A DNA stretch of 64,000 nucleotides from Lepturacanthus savala (taxonomy: Eukaryota > Chordata > Actinopteri > Scombriformes > Trichiuridae): positions 26,976,152 to 27,040,151 of the forward strand of contig CM060464.1 in the NCBI GenBank assembly GCA_030544235.1, in the 5' to 3' direction. How positions within the stretch are numbered: the stretch's first letter is position 1; every line of letters begins with the position of its first letter. A program made the position numbers and the translations under genes. Shown here in pieces: positions 14,501 to 42,800 of this stretch. The notes beneath the pieces were generated by a model, which did no database searches, had not been told where the DNA came from, and saw only the letters and a program-made list of their open reading frames with translations.

Positions 14501-16808
14501 TCTTGTAAACTACATCACCAACGTTGATGTTTCATGTACCCATAGTTTGCAGAAACATATAGTGTTAATGTCTTATCTGGACACTAGGTTGCTAATTAAT
14601 CAGCCCTAAAGACAGCAGCTTCAGTCCTGTTTGCAAGAACAGTACAATAATGTCAATAACTGCTGCGATTTACAAATTTTCACCATCTGCAGACTCCTGT
14701 GTGTTTTCAGCTCAAATTTTTCATTTCAACACAGAAAAATGTAAATGTTTTCTTAGTTTATCCAATGAATTAAGAAGTATTTCCAACAGATAACAAGATT
14801 TTCCCTGTAGGATGGGGTGGTCTACACGCTGTAATGCTTTGCAACTAAAATTAAATCAACAATTTAATTGCTCACCCAGTAGTATGAATTCATAAATGAA
14901 TTCCTTTTTTTTCCAAATTGCCAGGTTTTAACATTGTGTATATATAGTCTACACTGAGAAACTTCATTATGTTTGGCCAATGTCTTGAATTAACTTTTTT
15001 GTCAGTGTTTGTCTGTCTGTTTGTTTGTTAGGAAGATAACTTGAACAGTTTTGGATGGATTTTTGTGAAATTTGCAGCGAATGTTGGCAATGGTGCCATT
15101 TACTGATTAAACAATGTTGGGTGGGAGTTTTCTAGTTATAGCTGTTACCTCTTTACTGTGAGCAGTCAAAATGATTGGTTGCATATTATGTTGTGGCTAT
15201 TCACTGTAATACATTATGCTGTAAAATTGTTGTTACATATTTTTTATAAAACATGTTTGATACACAATGTTTGAATCACAATGTTTACAATATCACCATA
15301 CAGACAATCATGCATCACTTAAAACCCTGGTATTGAGATATTGGGATGTGCAGTGACACCACAACTGTCACCAAAGATGTTGTTTATTTTTTCAAGTTTA
15401 AAAAAAGGAACATTTTTACTTTCAATCAAAGCCAGAAACCATTAACATCCGTGCCCGTGATTGTCTGTGCCCTGAGATAGGACGCCTTTAAACCATCCAC
15501 ATCATACATACTTTGAAAAACCATTTCATGATTCAATTTAATTTAAATTCAAGTTTCTTTTTTTGTATAATTTGTCATGGGACAGTTCTACTGGAAGAGC
15601 TTCAAAGGCAAATCAACCCAATTATGTTCTAGTTGTTTTCAAGGATAGGCAGAATGGATTTAGTTCTTAACTTTGCCTGTTTAGAGTCTTATAAATTGCA
15701 TAGTAATCATACTGTCCGTTAAAAACACATTAACATCTAGATCAACCCTAGATTGAACATTGATTATGTCTGCTGAGGTGGCATACTTCTAATTGGTCAT
15801 AAACCATCAAAAGGTAACGTGCATCTGCAAATGATTTAGATATATGTTGCATGTAATGGATGATGAACTTTCAACAAAGTATGTATGTATTTAATAAGGA
15901 CATGTATTAAAACATTTGGTGAGTAGGTTGTAGCTAAACAGGCAGTGATTTATAGGGGAGGGCGGCTGTTACAGTGTTTTATATCCATGTTTTAAATTTC
16001 CCAGCTGGTCTGGGGGGTTTGAACACAACCTCACTTCACCAACCCATCCCATTTCACATATACATTTTTACATCTGTACAGTCAAGACATGTGTACAATG
16101 CTCATAATCTCTTGTGTGCATACTTTGTTAAATAAAATACTGATTCCTGTGGAAATTGACTTTTGCAAACAGCATTGTAAATTTATGAATGTATACCAAA
16201 TGTGCTGCAACACAGGAGAATAAGTTATGAATATGATTTGTGAATATATTATATGTCTCAGTTTGTGTTTACATTATTTCCAAGCATGCTGAAAAAATAA
16301 AATATATTCCAGCAGTTGTTGAGATATTTTCATACTATCTGCAGGCTTACATTTAATGTTGATGGGATTGTTTTATTTAAAGAGGTGTTCTCATTTAATT
16401 TATTGTTTGACTTGTATTAACTGTTTAACAGTAAGATTACTTACTGAGGTAGAGTCTGTGATTCTGTTTTTCCTTTGTGAATTGTACAATAAATAGATGT
16501 ACCTCATGTCTGATATCTATTTATTTATTAGTTGTTTTAGATTGGCTGTTTTGTGCTATGTTTTCTATATGAAGCACTATAAACTGTGTCTCATGGGTTT
16601 CCTTGACATACGTAAAAAACGTTTTACTTAAAAGCAAATCTGGCATGAAAAGTCTTAATTATGTCATCAAAGTGTATCTTCTTCTGTCACTGTGCAGACA
16701 CATCCAATTAAGGCAGAAGCTTTCCTTTCAAAGGAAATGTGAAACTGAACAGTATTATTTTTTAAACCATCATAAAATTAAATTAAAGACCAAAGGTTCA
16801 TATATATT

Positions 16809-17044
16809 CATTCATCTTCTATAGTCGCTTATTCCTCATTAGGGTCGTGGGGGTCTGCTGGAGCCTATCCCAGCATATTACAGGTGAGAGGCAGGCATAC
16901 ACCCCAGATGGTTGCCAGTCTATTGTGGGGCACACACACCATTCACTCACACACTCACAGACAATTAACCTCAGCTGTGGAAGGAAGCTGGAGTACGCAG
17001 ACACGGCAAGGTCCCAGACCTAGGACCAAGACCTTCTTGGTGAG

Positions 17045-17045
<1 letters not shown>
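16809..17045. repeat. Dispersed SINE-like repeat, copy 1 (diverged)
   Basis: It shares long stretches with 39186-39537 in the same orientation, including cttattcctcattagggtcg and ctgctggagcctatcccagc. This copy is shorter, lacks the distal part with the tRNA-like boxes, and ends in a CA/TA microsatellite. Confidence 0.8.

Positions 17046-17092
<47 letters not shown>
17046..17092. repeat. (CA)n-(TA)n microsatellite
   Basis: About 14 CA units then 9 TA units at the end of the SINE-like copy. Confidence 0.95.
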
Positions 17093-18271
17093 GAACAGAA
17101 TAAAACAGGATATGCAAGTGAATTTTTTATTTAGCCCAATGATCAATGGAGTTTATTTATTTATTATTTATTGAAAATGTCACTGCTTTTCAACTGTTTT
17201 TCTTGAATAGGGGGCATGTTAGTGCCTTTTCCTTTCAAGTAGCAAGGACCACGTAATGTGCCTTGTTGCGTCCCTACAGTCCACATGTAGATGGATCTGT
17301 AGACTGCTGCTTATACCTACTTCAACCTACTTTAGTGTTGTGCACGTCACAATCTGTCATCGGATTGAGAAGAAATGGCAAAGCTGGAATTTTGTGGAAT
17401 TGGAGGGTGCTAAAACCTTCATTAATTATTAACATCCATCATTATTATTATTAGGCCATTAGTAGAGTAGAAAGTAGTATTATCTTTTTTCTGACCCCCC
17501 ACAAAATGAGCTTACCGCCCACACACACGACATCACTCTGATACTAATTAAGGTCCATTTAGAGTGAAGGATGCTGGTATTGTGCATATTTACTCACTAG
17601 AAAGGCTCTGCTACAATGAATGGTGCCATTAGTAACATCTGCTTCCTACTGAAAAAAAGAGGTTACTTTATGTGTATCTCCATGGATCTCTTATAATATA
17701 TAGAAAACTTCAGAGTGCATAATGAAAGGCTAGTAAGTAAGCTAGTTTTCCTACTCCTATATGTTTACAACAGGTAGATTAAGTTATCGGTGAGGGTTAT
17801 AATGGACATTTCAAAGTCTGGCTTGTGTATTCATCACAGACTCTCCTGACTGCTGCAGACGCAAACTTAGGCAGTAGACATCACTCCAGGGGGCGGAGAC
17901 AGGTCACCTGCAGCAGACAGGGGGTGTCAGGGGACAATGGGATCAATGACCTACGACCTTTTATGTGACTCTTGGGGGAGACGGTCCCAATGTATAAATG
18001 CTCAACTAACCATCTATTCACTGTATCAGGAACCAGCCTGGCTGCAGGCTGGGGTTCTGGGCAGTCTGACCTTTCTTCTGCAGAGGAAATACAACTGTCT
18101 GCCGACACTCATGTCTGTGTTTCTTTTATTCACTGTTCACAATGTCCACAATAGGGTTATTTTTTCAGTTTCTTAAAGCAGCAAATTCGAGAGGAAGATG
18201 TAAGTTTGTTACCCTATTGATTATTTTATTTTACATTGCTTTGTTTTTTATTAGAAAACACTAGTAGCCTG

Positions 18272-18311
18272 CACCAAGTGGTGCTCGGCCCACACTCCGC
18301 ACCACTTGGTG
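18272..18311. repeat. Inverted repeat upstream of etfdh
   Basis: Arms caccaagtggtgc (18272-18284) and gcaccacttggtg (18299-18311) are perfect complements around a 14-nt GC-rich loop, 218 bp before the etfdh start codon. It could form a hairpin in DNA, or in the 5'UTR if transcription starts upstream. Confidence 0.75.
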
Positions 18312-18528
18312 GAGATGAAGCATCATTAAACCTCTAAAGAAGAAGAAGCAGTGCGCCGCCGCAGCAGCAGCTGTGCAGTTTTCCATATTCCCAAATGTCT
18401 GTGTTGATGTTATGAGACTTGTTACACAAGCTCTGCTCTGTCAAACAATTGAGGAGATTAATATTACTTCTTCACCTCTGTTTGTTTGTTTTAAAGAATA
18501 AAATCCTCTGTCGGCCAGTGAACGTGTC

Positions 18529-32947
<14,419 letters not shown>

Positions 32948-33139
32948 ACATTTTCTACCTATTTTGTCTTGAAAGATTGTTGTGAACAAAGACAGGACGT
33001 ATTCAGGTTCTCCTGCCAACGGCCGGCTAATGTGCCTAATCATGTAACTGTTTTGGTGGATTAGAAAATTATCTGCAAAAGTAGGTTTTCAAAATCGAAA
33101 ATAGGTCTGGCTTTTCACAGGTGATTTGTCAAATTATAC

Positions 33140-33145
33140 AATAAA
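33140..33145 (+). terminator. etfdh poly(A) signal
   Basis: AATAAA 193 bp after the etfdh stop, the first on this strand, giving a short 3'UTR of about 0.2 kb. Confidence 0.6.
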
Positions 33146-33389
33146 GCTACACATGCGTCATGAAACCCACGTAAAATACTGGACTATATTAAACTGACAA
33201 AATTAGAAAATTAGCAATAAAGTAGCTTTTGCTTCACCATCAGACTGTATTTAATATGGGCATTGAACATAGCTTGAGGAAAGTGGCTTTTGTGTTTTAA
33301 AAAAATACTACTTGATCAGCTGTAAGTAATATTTCCTTCAAAATCTGTAATTGAATAAGGAACATTGAACAGCTGTTCTTAAATTAAGG

Positions 33390-33395
33390 TTTATT
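33390..33395 (-). terminator. Candidate ppid poly(A) signal
   Basis: AATAAA on the minus strand, 465 bp after the ppid stop, facing the etfdh signal about 245 bp away. Confidence 0.5.
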
Positions 33396-33859
33396 ACAGC
33401 ATTGCAGGTATAACAGCTTTTGATCCACAGTATTGTATATAATATCACAGCATTAAATAAAAGAAGACTTGACTATTGTCCTTTTCCATTTATTGACCCC
33501 TGTAAAAAAAACAACAAACTAAATTTGCTTGAGAGCACCGTATCAAATGAAATGGTTCAACCATACTGTCAACCAGAACAAAGACAAGTGTTAATACAGT
33601 ATTTCCAACATTCAAACTACTCATTTGGATAACGACTCTTGTCCCAATGAAGACAGGCCAAAGCTTACAACTGTTATTCCCTTGTAAAGAACATGCAAAA
33701 GTGAGAAAAGTGCCAGGTGGAAAGCACAAAACAACCTGCAGAAACACTGTTAACTGGCTACAGACCCCCGAACTGAGTTGAGTGCAGCTTCCCATGTAGA
33801 GAGGACTTCAAATATTGATAAATGATACTTCACCTTCAATGCATCAGAAGGTGAAAGAT

Positions 33860-36800
33860 TCAAGCAAACATTTTGGCATAGATTTTCTTTTCTTTCTCCT
33901 TCTCCTCCTGGACTTTAAGCTGGACTCTCTTCATCTCGTTGCTGATAGCTGTGAAAAGAAAACTATTTGAATTAAAAGCCCCAACGGGTAGATCAATTAA
34001 ACACATCTTGGCTATGAATGGTTTGCAATAAATACAATTTCACTTCAAATGTTTTGATATAGTTCATTTCTGTAACATTTTGTCCTGGGTACTTTTTTGT
34101 CTGTCACTCTTACTTTAAAAGAAGAAGCATACTGATAGCTTTCACTCCTTAGGCCACAGCCGATAAACTGCAGCTTTTAAAATGTCGAAAGAGCAGTTCA
34201 ATACTGTCAGATTTGCAAAGAGCCCAACCCATCAAATGTAGTCAAGCTTTTATATATCACAGGGATGCATTGATTTCAACCATCCAGTGTCGGCATAATG
34301 ACAACTACTCCGAGAAGACTACCCACTAGGTATTTGTGAAAGCACTTTAAAGTATAAAGCTACTGTGTGTCATTCAAAACTAACAATATAATCTTCAGTG
34401 TGCTACATCAATGGTAGCTGGGGAGTTTTTCCTTAAAGAGTAATGCCGTTAAAACCGTTTAGTTAAAAAATCACCAGTGTTTGAATGTTAGCCTGGCTGT
34501 TTCAATCTGATTTTCAAATGTAGAAAACCTGAAAAATGGAAAGATGTGTAGGAGAAGCAAAAAAAAGTTGTAGGTAATTGAAAAACAGTGTACACTTGTA
34601 ATAAGGATAAAGAGAAAATTTAATTCAAACAACATTTCAGTGCTCAGGTTATTCTAATCTCCTTAAAAGTTAAGATTCCAGTAATTTGCATTTCATGAGG
34701 TCTTGAGGAGTGATGTTTTTCCTCCAGGACTTGGCTGGCAATTTTCAAGAGTTTTAGTATTTTCCACAAATCTAAATGGCTTCCACTGAACTGATCTACT
34801 TACATGTATTGTGTGCATATCCAATATTAATTCATGTTAATCCTTGCTGTGATAGTGCCTCTGTATGATTCAGAATTTCATCAATGAGTAACCGCACTGC
34901 ACTGGGGCGTTGTTCCTTTGCCCTAAAGGCAACATTTAGAGTAGTTGGAGTAGAAATGGCTTCAATGGGAAACTGCAACAGTCGTTTCTAAGAAGCCAGT
35001 TCTGACACTTTGCTTATTGTAAATGATAAAATTCAACAAAAAAAAATCTAAAATCAGTGGCTTTACTTGTTTTGGGATAACAGAATCTCATATATTACAT
35101 ATCACACATCACATATCTTTAAACATACCCACACAATAGTGTTGTTAAATCCCTTCACTGTTGTTTGGCTCTGCATATGAGACTTGTTAATAAAACCCAT
35201 CTTTAGGCTTTCACCCACACTGACGGCAAATATAACGACAGCAGCTTGTTGTTCATGGCCACTCATATTCTAATAACTTGTTGAGACCTGTTCATGAATA
35301 GGTAATGATATGTCAAGTACCAAATTAATATCAGTGTATAGTTCAGGTCATAGTGGTTTACAGAAAAAGTCTCAATACGCTGCTGATGTTACAGAATATG
35401 AACAGTGGCTGCACTTGGCTCTCTGAAACCACACTAACTGATTTATTGTTGTCTTGGATTTGACCTTTCATGAATAACTAAACACATTATTACTACATTT
35501 CCCCCATAAACTTCAATTAGGAGAAATAACATATTATGGAGAAGAAAGCCAATAATGTTTTCATGCATTTTTCTTCAGTTTGCATGAGAAGTCTGCATAA
35601 TACATGTGAATATGCACATAAAAATTTGCAATTAAGTGCTAAATGCACATTTGCGGGAGAAGAGGGAAAACATTTGCTTTGTTCTCGGCGTGGTGACAGT
35701 TTCATGGCTCGGATAAAAGATGGAGAAGGTGAAAAGGACGAGGAAGCGTACCTTTATCTTCTGGAGTTATTCCCTGAGCTTTCTTCAGATCAGTCTGTGA
35801 AAAGAAAACAAAAACAGACATAATCAGACACAGATTCAAATACTAAAACAACTCGGCGCTCAGCTACTGTTCAACTAAGAAGTTAATAACAGTCCCTGTG
35901 CTCTTAATGTTCAATGATATCTAAAGATATTCAAGATATGCAGTTTGAACTGTTGTGTATGTACAGTATCAGTATATGACAGTATATGATACAAATGGAC
36001 CTCAGTCTTTGAGATTTTAACATCTCAGATTTAACATCCGTCCATTTAAAAGACAGTTGAGCATACCATAATAATATGTGCATAATATATGCATACAGAC
36101 ATAATATGCTCTTAGCAGTGAGTCCCCTGTGAGAATCCCGGCTGGCTGCACCCTTACAGCCCATCACTCCCCCTCTGTCTTCCCTCCTTTACTGTCTCTC
36201 CACTTTCCTATCAATAAAGGCAAAATGTGCCCACAATATAATCTTTAAAAAAAGGCTGCAATGCTCCTGTGGACGTTACCATGGCTTTACTGTAGTCTTT
36301 TAACCCCTGCCAGGCCTGAGCCCTCCGGAAAAAGGCCTTGGTGTTGGCCTGGTCCAGCTCCAGAGCCTGTGAAACAAAACAGGAACAGACATCACTAATT
36401 AAATAAATGTGCTTTTTTTCCCAGATATTATTTTGTGAAATTTTTAATGGCCCAGTATAATCCCCCTTCCTGCTGATTAAGAACAGGTCCGAGAAAGAAT
36501 TTGTTATTGCAACTGCATTTCTGGAAAATGTCTTTTACCATCCTGCCAAGACTAAAATGATGTCCAAACATAGCAAGAGGGTTCATGGTTTAAGTTTTAT
36601 TCTAGTTAGAGCTGCAATGACCAGTTAATTAGTCAATCGATAAAAAGTTAAATCAACTATTTTAATAAGAGAAAAAAAAATTCTGGTACATTTAGATTCA
36701 AAAATGTTAATTGTATGTTAATGTTTTTCTTACTTTAGTTTTTAATGACTAAACTGAGACAAGACAAAATGCTTTTATAAACCAAGCAATTAATTGAATA

Positions 36801-39800
36801 AATAGTAAACAGACCAATAAATGATTCGATATAAATAATCATAGAAATAACAATTACTAATAATGGTTAGTCCTGACCAACCTTACCTCATTGCAGCTGT
36901 CCACGGCGTCCTGCCACAGCTGCATCTTTAGATTACAGGCTGCTGTGTTGAGGAAGCAGCTGAGAGCCGTCGGCTCCAGCTTCTTCTGAACCTCCTCCTC
37001 CAGCATGTCCCCGCTCACCTCCAAATACCTGCAGATGTACAAATCACTCTCATTATTAGAGACAGAAGTGGATGGGGAAAAACTGTGGCTGAGTGCTATT
37101 AAATCTGTATCGAATAACTTCGGTGAGTAATGAAAGTCCTTGGAGAATTCTATTGTGCCTTTTGTCACTTCATTGATCTGCACAGTAGCTTCTGCAATTT
37201 TTAATTAAGATAGATTCAGATCAGAATCAGTAGATTCTTACAGTTTTTCAATCGTGAAAAACTGTAAGATATAATTTTGCAAAAATTATATCTTACAGTT
37301 TTTCACGATTGTTAACACACAAAAATCTTAACTTTGGCACAATTTGCACAACCTTAACTTCACGTACCATTCGCTCAACCCGAATTGTCACTACTTCACA
37401 CTCCCTTATGACTCCCTTAGACTCTGACTTTCCTTCTTTACACTCTGATGCCAATTGCACATCACCTTGTTGTCTTAACACTACACACAATGTTCTGTTG
37501 TTGCACACACCTCTCATTTAAAAGCTCAAAGCTTCAACCTACAATACACTCTGCAGTCAATTGCACATTAACTTGTTGTTAAAACACTACACACAATGTT
37601 CTGTTGTTACACACATTTCTCATGAAACATCTCAGTGGCATTCACCTACAACACACAAGTGATCAAAACTCAACAAATTCAGGTCTGGTGAGCAATTAGC
37701 AATCAGGACTGCAGCATGTCAGTGCCTTGAACCTCCTCCTCTCTGTCTCTGAACCTTGGAGAGAGCAACCAGAGAAGGAGAAGGAGAAGTGTAAGAGTGA
37801 GAACAAGGAGAAGGAGAAAGAGGACAAAGAGGAGCAGGGGGAGGAGGAGCAGGAGGAGGAGGACAGAGAGGAGCAGGAGGACAGAAAGGGGGAAGAGGAG
37901 TAAGAAGAAGGAGAACTATCATATCTAATGAGATTGGGGCCACTGTGATAGACCATGTCCTGAACCATGGTTTGAGCATGAGGGAGGCTGGCTGGAGGGT
38001 CCAGCCCATTCTCAGTCGATTCACAGGTGCCATCAAAAGAACATTCTAATTTATACTTTACTATAAATCCCTTTGTCATTTCTCAACCCCATAGAGGAAT
38101 TCTCTGCTTGAAGGTAGAAGGACCTGGGTTTGAGCGAAATCCCCAAACCCAGGTCCCACTCCTCCAGGCCATGGAAGAAGCCTGTGATGACATCAGCATT
38201 GAGTCCATTCTGGGATTCATGTGCCACTCAAGGCGGTTCTTCCAGAGATGTCTGGATAGGGAGAACATCACCTGTCATGTGGACGAGGCCCTCTGGCCTG
38301 ACAGAAACTAAAGGCATGATGATGCTTGATCATGATTCCTCAATCATGGACAAAAATAAAACATTTTTGGCTGCATAATTGTGTGCTGTTTTATGTTTGT
38401 TTTATGAAAAAATAGGCTACAAAGAATCATTTTTACAAAAGGAGAAATATCTTATTTTCCAGAGTCACCTCATTCATATGGTGTATTCCATTGAACAATA
38501 GTGTTTTCAATTTTGCATTACAATGTGTTGTAAATGCTTGGTAGTGTGCAGCAAAAGCTTAGTTGTGTGTGCTCAATGAATGGTATGTGTCACTGGAAAA
38601 TACGACTGTGTGTAGCAAATGAAAACAGGAGTTCCGTTTTGTGAACACAATGTAGAGATTTGATGGCAAGAGTCTTCTTGCAAAAGGAGTGTTAGGTTTA
38701 GCTTTTTGTGTGTGCAGTTTTCAGTTTTGTGTGTGCAGTATTGAGAAAGCCGTTATTGCATTCAGAAACGTGTGTTAACGATCGTGAAAAACTGTAACAG
38801 TTCTAGTACTTTTCCCAAACATTTGTAAAATGCATTATATTTGTTACACATATGATAGCAAATCACTGTGAACATTAAATATGTGAAGATGAGGCTGCTC
38901 CACCACACATCAGGAAGTTAGTCACAAACACAAGTTGAAATATTTATAAAAAAATCTCTGCAATTTTAACAAAGGAGACTGTGGGAGGAAACCACACACG
39001 GTTCCGTGGTATTGTGCGTTACCTGAGGGCTTTGCTATATTTGTTGACTGCAGTTTTCCAATCTTGTTTCTTAAAAAGGTTGTTTCCAATATTCTTCAAG
39101 TCCTCAGCAACAGCCAGAACTTTGTCGATCTGTAAGCAAATACAAATGAAAATGGGGGAAAAAAGTTTTTATTTTCTTTATTGTCATTTTCTATACCTGC
39201 TTATTCCTCATTAGGGTCGCAGGGGTCTGCTGGAGCCTATCCCAGCGCATTACGGCGAGAGGCAGGGATACACCCCAGATGGTCGCCAATCGTGGGGCAC
39301 ACACACCATTCACTCACACACTCACACCTACGGGCAATTTAGAGTTGCCAATTAACATCAGCATGTTTTTGGACTGTGGGAGGAAGCCGGAGTACCTGGT
39401 GAAAACCCACGCAGACACGAGGAGAACATGCAAACTCCACACAGAAAAGTCCCAGACCCAGGACCAAGGAGGTCTTGAACCTGCGACCTTCTTGCTGTGA
39501 GGTAACAGCGCTAACCCCTGCGCCACCATGTCGCCCCTTCTTTATTGTTAAAACATAAAAAATATGTTTCTTTTTCTAACTTTTATAGATTTGACCATCA
39601 TTTCTTTGTGTTATGATATAACTAATTAAAAACAAAGACCTCGCCAAAACAAAGCCTGCTGGGCAAGGATGTCAATCGCTTACTTCTATCGACAGGTTAT
39701 AAACAAACAAGAATTGCTGTCAGATTATCACAAGATATGTCAAATTAAAATTGAATGTGAGCACGCCTGAAGCTCTTGAATTTGTTTATTAGCTACTTCT

Positions 39801-42800
39801 AATGTTTACCAGGCTGAACACGTCTGCAATATCAATATTGAAATTGATCTTGTTGTCTGATTCTGGACGACACAACAAACAGGCTCCACGATGCCGGATC
39901 CTGCCTGCGTCCTTGAAGGAGACCTCACTGATACTCACATCTTTAAAGTCGATGTCCGAGTCCTCTGGGAAGTCTGGGTGAGCGTCTCCTGACCCGTCGT
40001 CGGGAGCGACGCCCCAGCTGTCCCCGTCCTTATGCTCACCGCAGTCTGCTATGACACATGGCTGAAAATATAGATGCCAGCAGAGAGACAAAAATAAAAT
40101 CCGGAATTCCATACATCAGATGTCACAATTTTTCATAAATACGTTATGACAAGATGTGCTTTTTGGCTTTTGAGTTCTGCCACAGTCGTTTTGTTATGGG
40201 TTCTATTTTTTATTTGATAACCATAAGAATACAAATAAAGATTGCTTTCAAAATGAGCAGATTTAAGATCATGAAATGGCTTTCGTTAAATTAAAGTGTT
40301 CTCTTTTATAAAGCTTTCACCTTTACTGGAGTGTCGTCCTTAGTCTCGATGGCCTCCAGCATTTTTACTACACCCATCCCCTTCAACACTTGACCAAAGA
40401 CCACATGTTTGCCGTCTAAATGCGGTGTGGGAACAGTAGTAATGAAGAACTGTGAGCCGTTGGTGTTTGGCCCGGCGTTGGCCATACTCAGCAGACCCAC
40501 TTTGTCATGCTGTGAGGAAAAAGGAGAAAAAGAAAAGGAGTCATTACAACATAGAAAGAATGGCAGCGATAGTGCAAATGAGCAAAAAAGGAAATACGCC
40601 ACAAGTGAAAAGGTTGTTTTAACGTTTCAGCAGAACAGAAGAATATGAGGATTACAGCTTTCCTCCCTCCTGCTTTTATGAGATAAGAGGAAAGTAATGG
40701 AAAAGACATATGGATAATGCCACAAGGGTTCCAGTATAAGCTAACAATGAGACAATGAGAAAGCAAGTGATGTTCCATTTGTAACATGTCAGTGGGATCA
40801 GATAAAGTAGTAGTTATGATAAATGGTTCACCTTGTAGTGGAAGTTTTCATCCTGAAACTTCTCTCCATAGATGCTCTCTCCCCCGGTGCCGTTGTGGTT
40901 GGAGAAGTCGCCTCCTTGGATCATGAACTTTTTGATAACTGACAACAAAAAACAAACAAATTTATAGCCAAATTAAATGGTAAAAGGGCTGCATTTGTAT
41001 CGCGTCTTTCTAGTCATTTTGACTGGTTGTACTCAGACAATATGCACTTCAATAACTCCCACAAAACTTCTCTCCTGACTTATGTTGCACATTCATTTTT
41101 ATTAATTCTGTTATTTTGTGTTTGAGTGTTAACAATCATATTTGTGCATGAAACAATATTTTTTTTCTTTAATCACTGACTACCAGGCTGGTCTGTTCAG
41201 TCCTACATCCACATGCTGCAGCGATCTATAAACTCTTATTGTGTTTAACACAAAAGCCTAATTTATATTGGAGTGCAGTAATCTGTCAAACTGGCATGAA
41301 CAGATATATTCAGCTGTAGTTTTTTTATAAATTTCTACAAATATGTTGAATTGCAGCTCACTCCTGTTCATGCAGCCTGCGGAGCTTCAACTTACAAAAA
41401 AACTTCAAAGTGTCCGAACTGAAATGTCATGTTATACGCAGATGTCTGAGCTAATTAATTACTTCTGTGAAACGGGCATCCTTTGAAGTGCAGAGGTTTC
41501 CCGGTCGATTTTCCGATGCCTTTCTCCCCAGTGCAGAGGGCCCGGAAGTTTTCAGCAGTTTTGGGGGTGATATCGGCGAACAGTTCCAGAACAATCCGGC
41601 CAACTGTGGATAGACGATGGATTAGTTTACTGCATGTTCACGCATAGACTTAAAAAACCTTAGTCTTCCTGAGAATAGACAAAGTTTGCTTTCAATATAA
41701 ACAATATAAATTACTATGTTAAAGGACAATTTTCAAGTCTGTCTTGAAACAGTGAGGTGCCCAAATGAACAACAAAACATCTTTAATGTCATTATCATTC
41801 TCCCTTTTAATACTGGAATATTAGAAGATCCCTTCAAATTGCACTTACAATGGAAGTGATGGGAACAAAATCCACAAGCCTCTGACTTTATCTGAAGCTA
41901 ATGTGAAACTTTAGGCATCCATATTTGTCAAATATAGTGGATATCTTTCAACGTTACATGCTTTTTAGAGTGTCTTTCAGTCACTACACCTTCACTGCAA
42001 CTCAACAGAGAAACACTGTATCTGAGGAAGCACAACATGGGAAGATGATGCTTAAAAAAAGACTGTGAATGTGTCAAATTTCCACTGGATATGGCTATAA
42101 CTATGAGTATTATTATAAAATTAGTGTTACTTACTAATGAAACTCTCATATAAACTTCAGATAAAGTATTTGCACACACTGTGGATCACCACTTACGCAC
42201 ATTTGTAGAGATCTTTTAAGAGCCAGTATCGAAAGGAGAAACATTCCTCGCTGTTTTACTGAATATATCATTATAAGCAGCAATCTACACTACTCACAAA
42301 AAATTAGGGAAGTTAGGGAACACGAGTGCTTTTTGGTCTGCATTTTAATGAAATAAGTAAAAATAAAAATAATAATAATGAATGAGAAGAAACACCATTT
42401 TAATTAGTTTATTTATTACCCCAAAAATGTATGAAATCCACTGAGCCTCTCACAATCTCCCTAACTTATTCTAAGTAGTGTATTTTGGTATTCTGGAACA
42501 TTGTGAATAATGTTGAAGTTGAATCTAATTCAAAGACACCTTGTCAAAACACAATAAATTACCATGACGCCTTATTATAAGAGAATGTTTTAGCTGCAAA
42601 CAGATTAAAGGATATAAAGAACAAAATTACCCAAACGTTACATAAACTAATATGAGAGCTCCACACCTCTGATTAATAATCAGACACTCTCTCTGATCCT
42701 AAATAACAGATTATGGTGATATAACAGCAAAGTTAAGGATGGCTAATGTTTAAGAACGTGCGTCTAACGACACTAAACAACCACACGTGGTTCCTTCAAG

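Larger units (their letters stand above)
11446..18528. other. rxfp1 3'UTR and rxfp1-etfdh intergenic DNA
   Basis: No further coding exon was recognised. The rxfp1 3'UTR starts at 11446. AATAAA occurs at 11552, 12074, 16131 and 16488, so a long 3'UTR of up to about 5 kb is possible but not shown. Beyond about 16.5 kb lie a SINE-like repeat (about 16809-17045), a CA/TA microsatellite, a small hairpin (18272-18311) and the presumed etfdh promoter and 5'UTR just before 18529. Confidence 0.6.

Noticed and set aside
16801..17100. Short frames over the SINE and CA/TA tract
   Set aside because: Repeat-derived; runs of His-Thr and Tyr-Ile come from the microsatellite.
37730..38036. Minus-strand frames with Pro/Ser-rich text
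   Set aside because: Antisense of the purine-rich transposase N-terminus on the plus strand.
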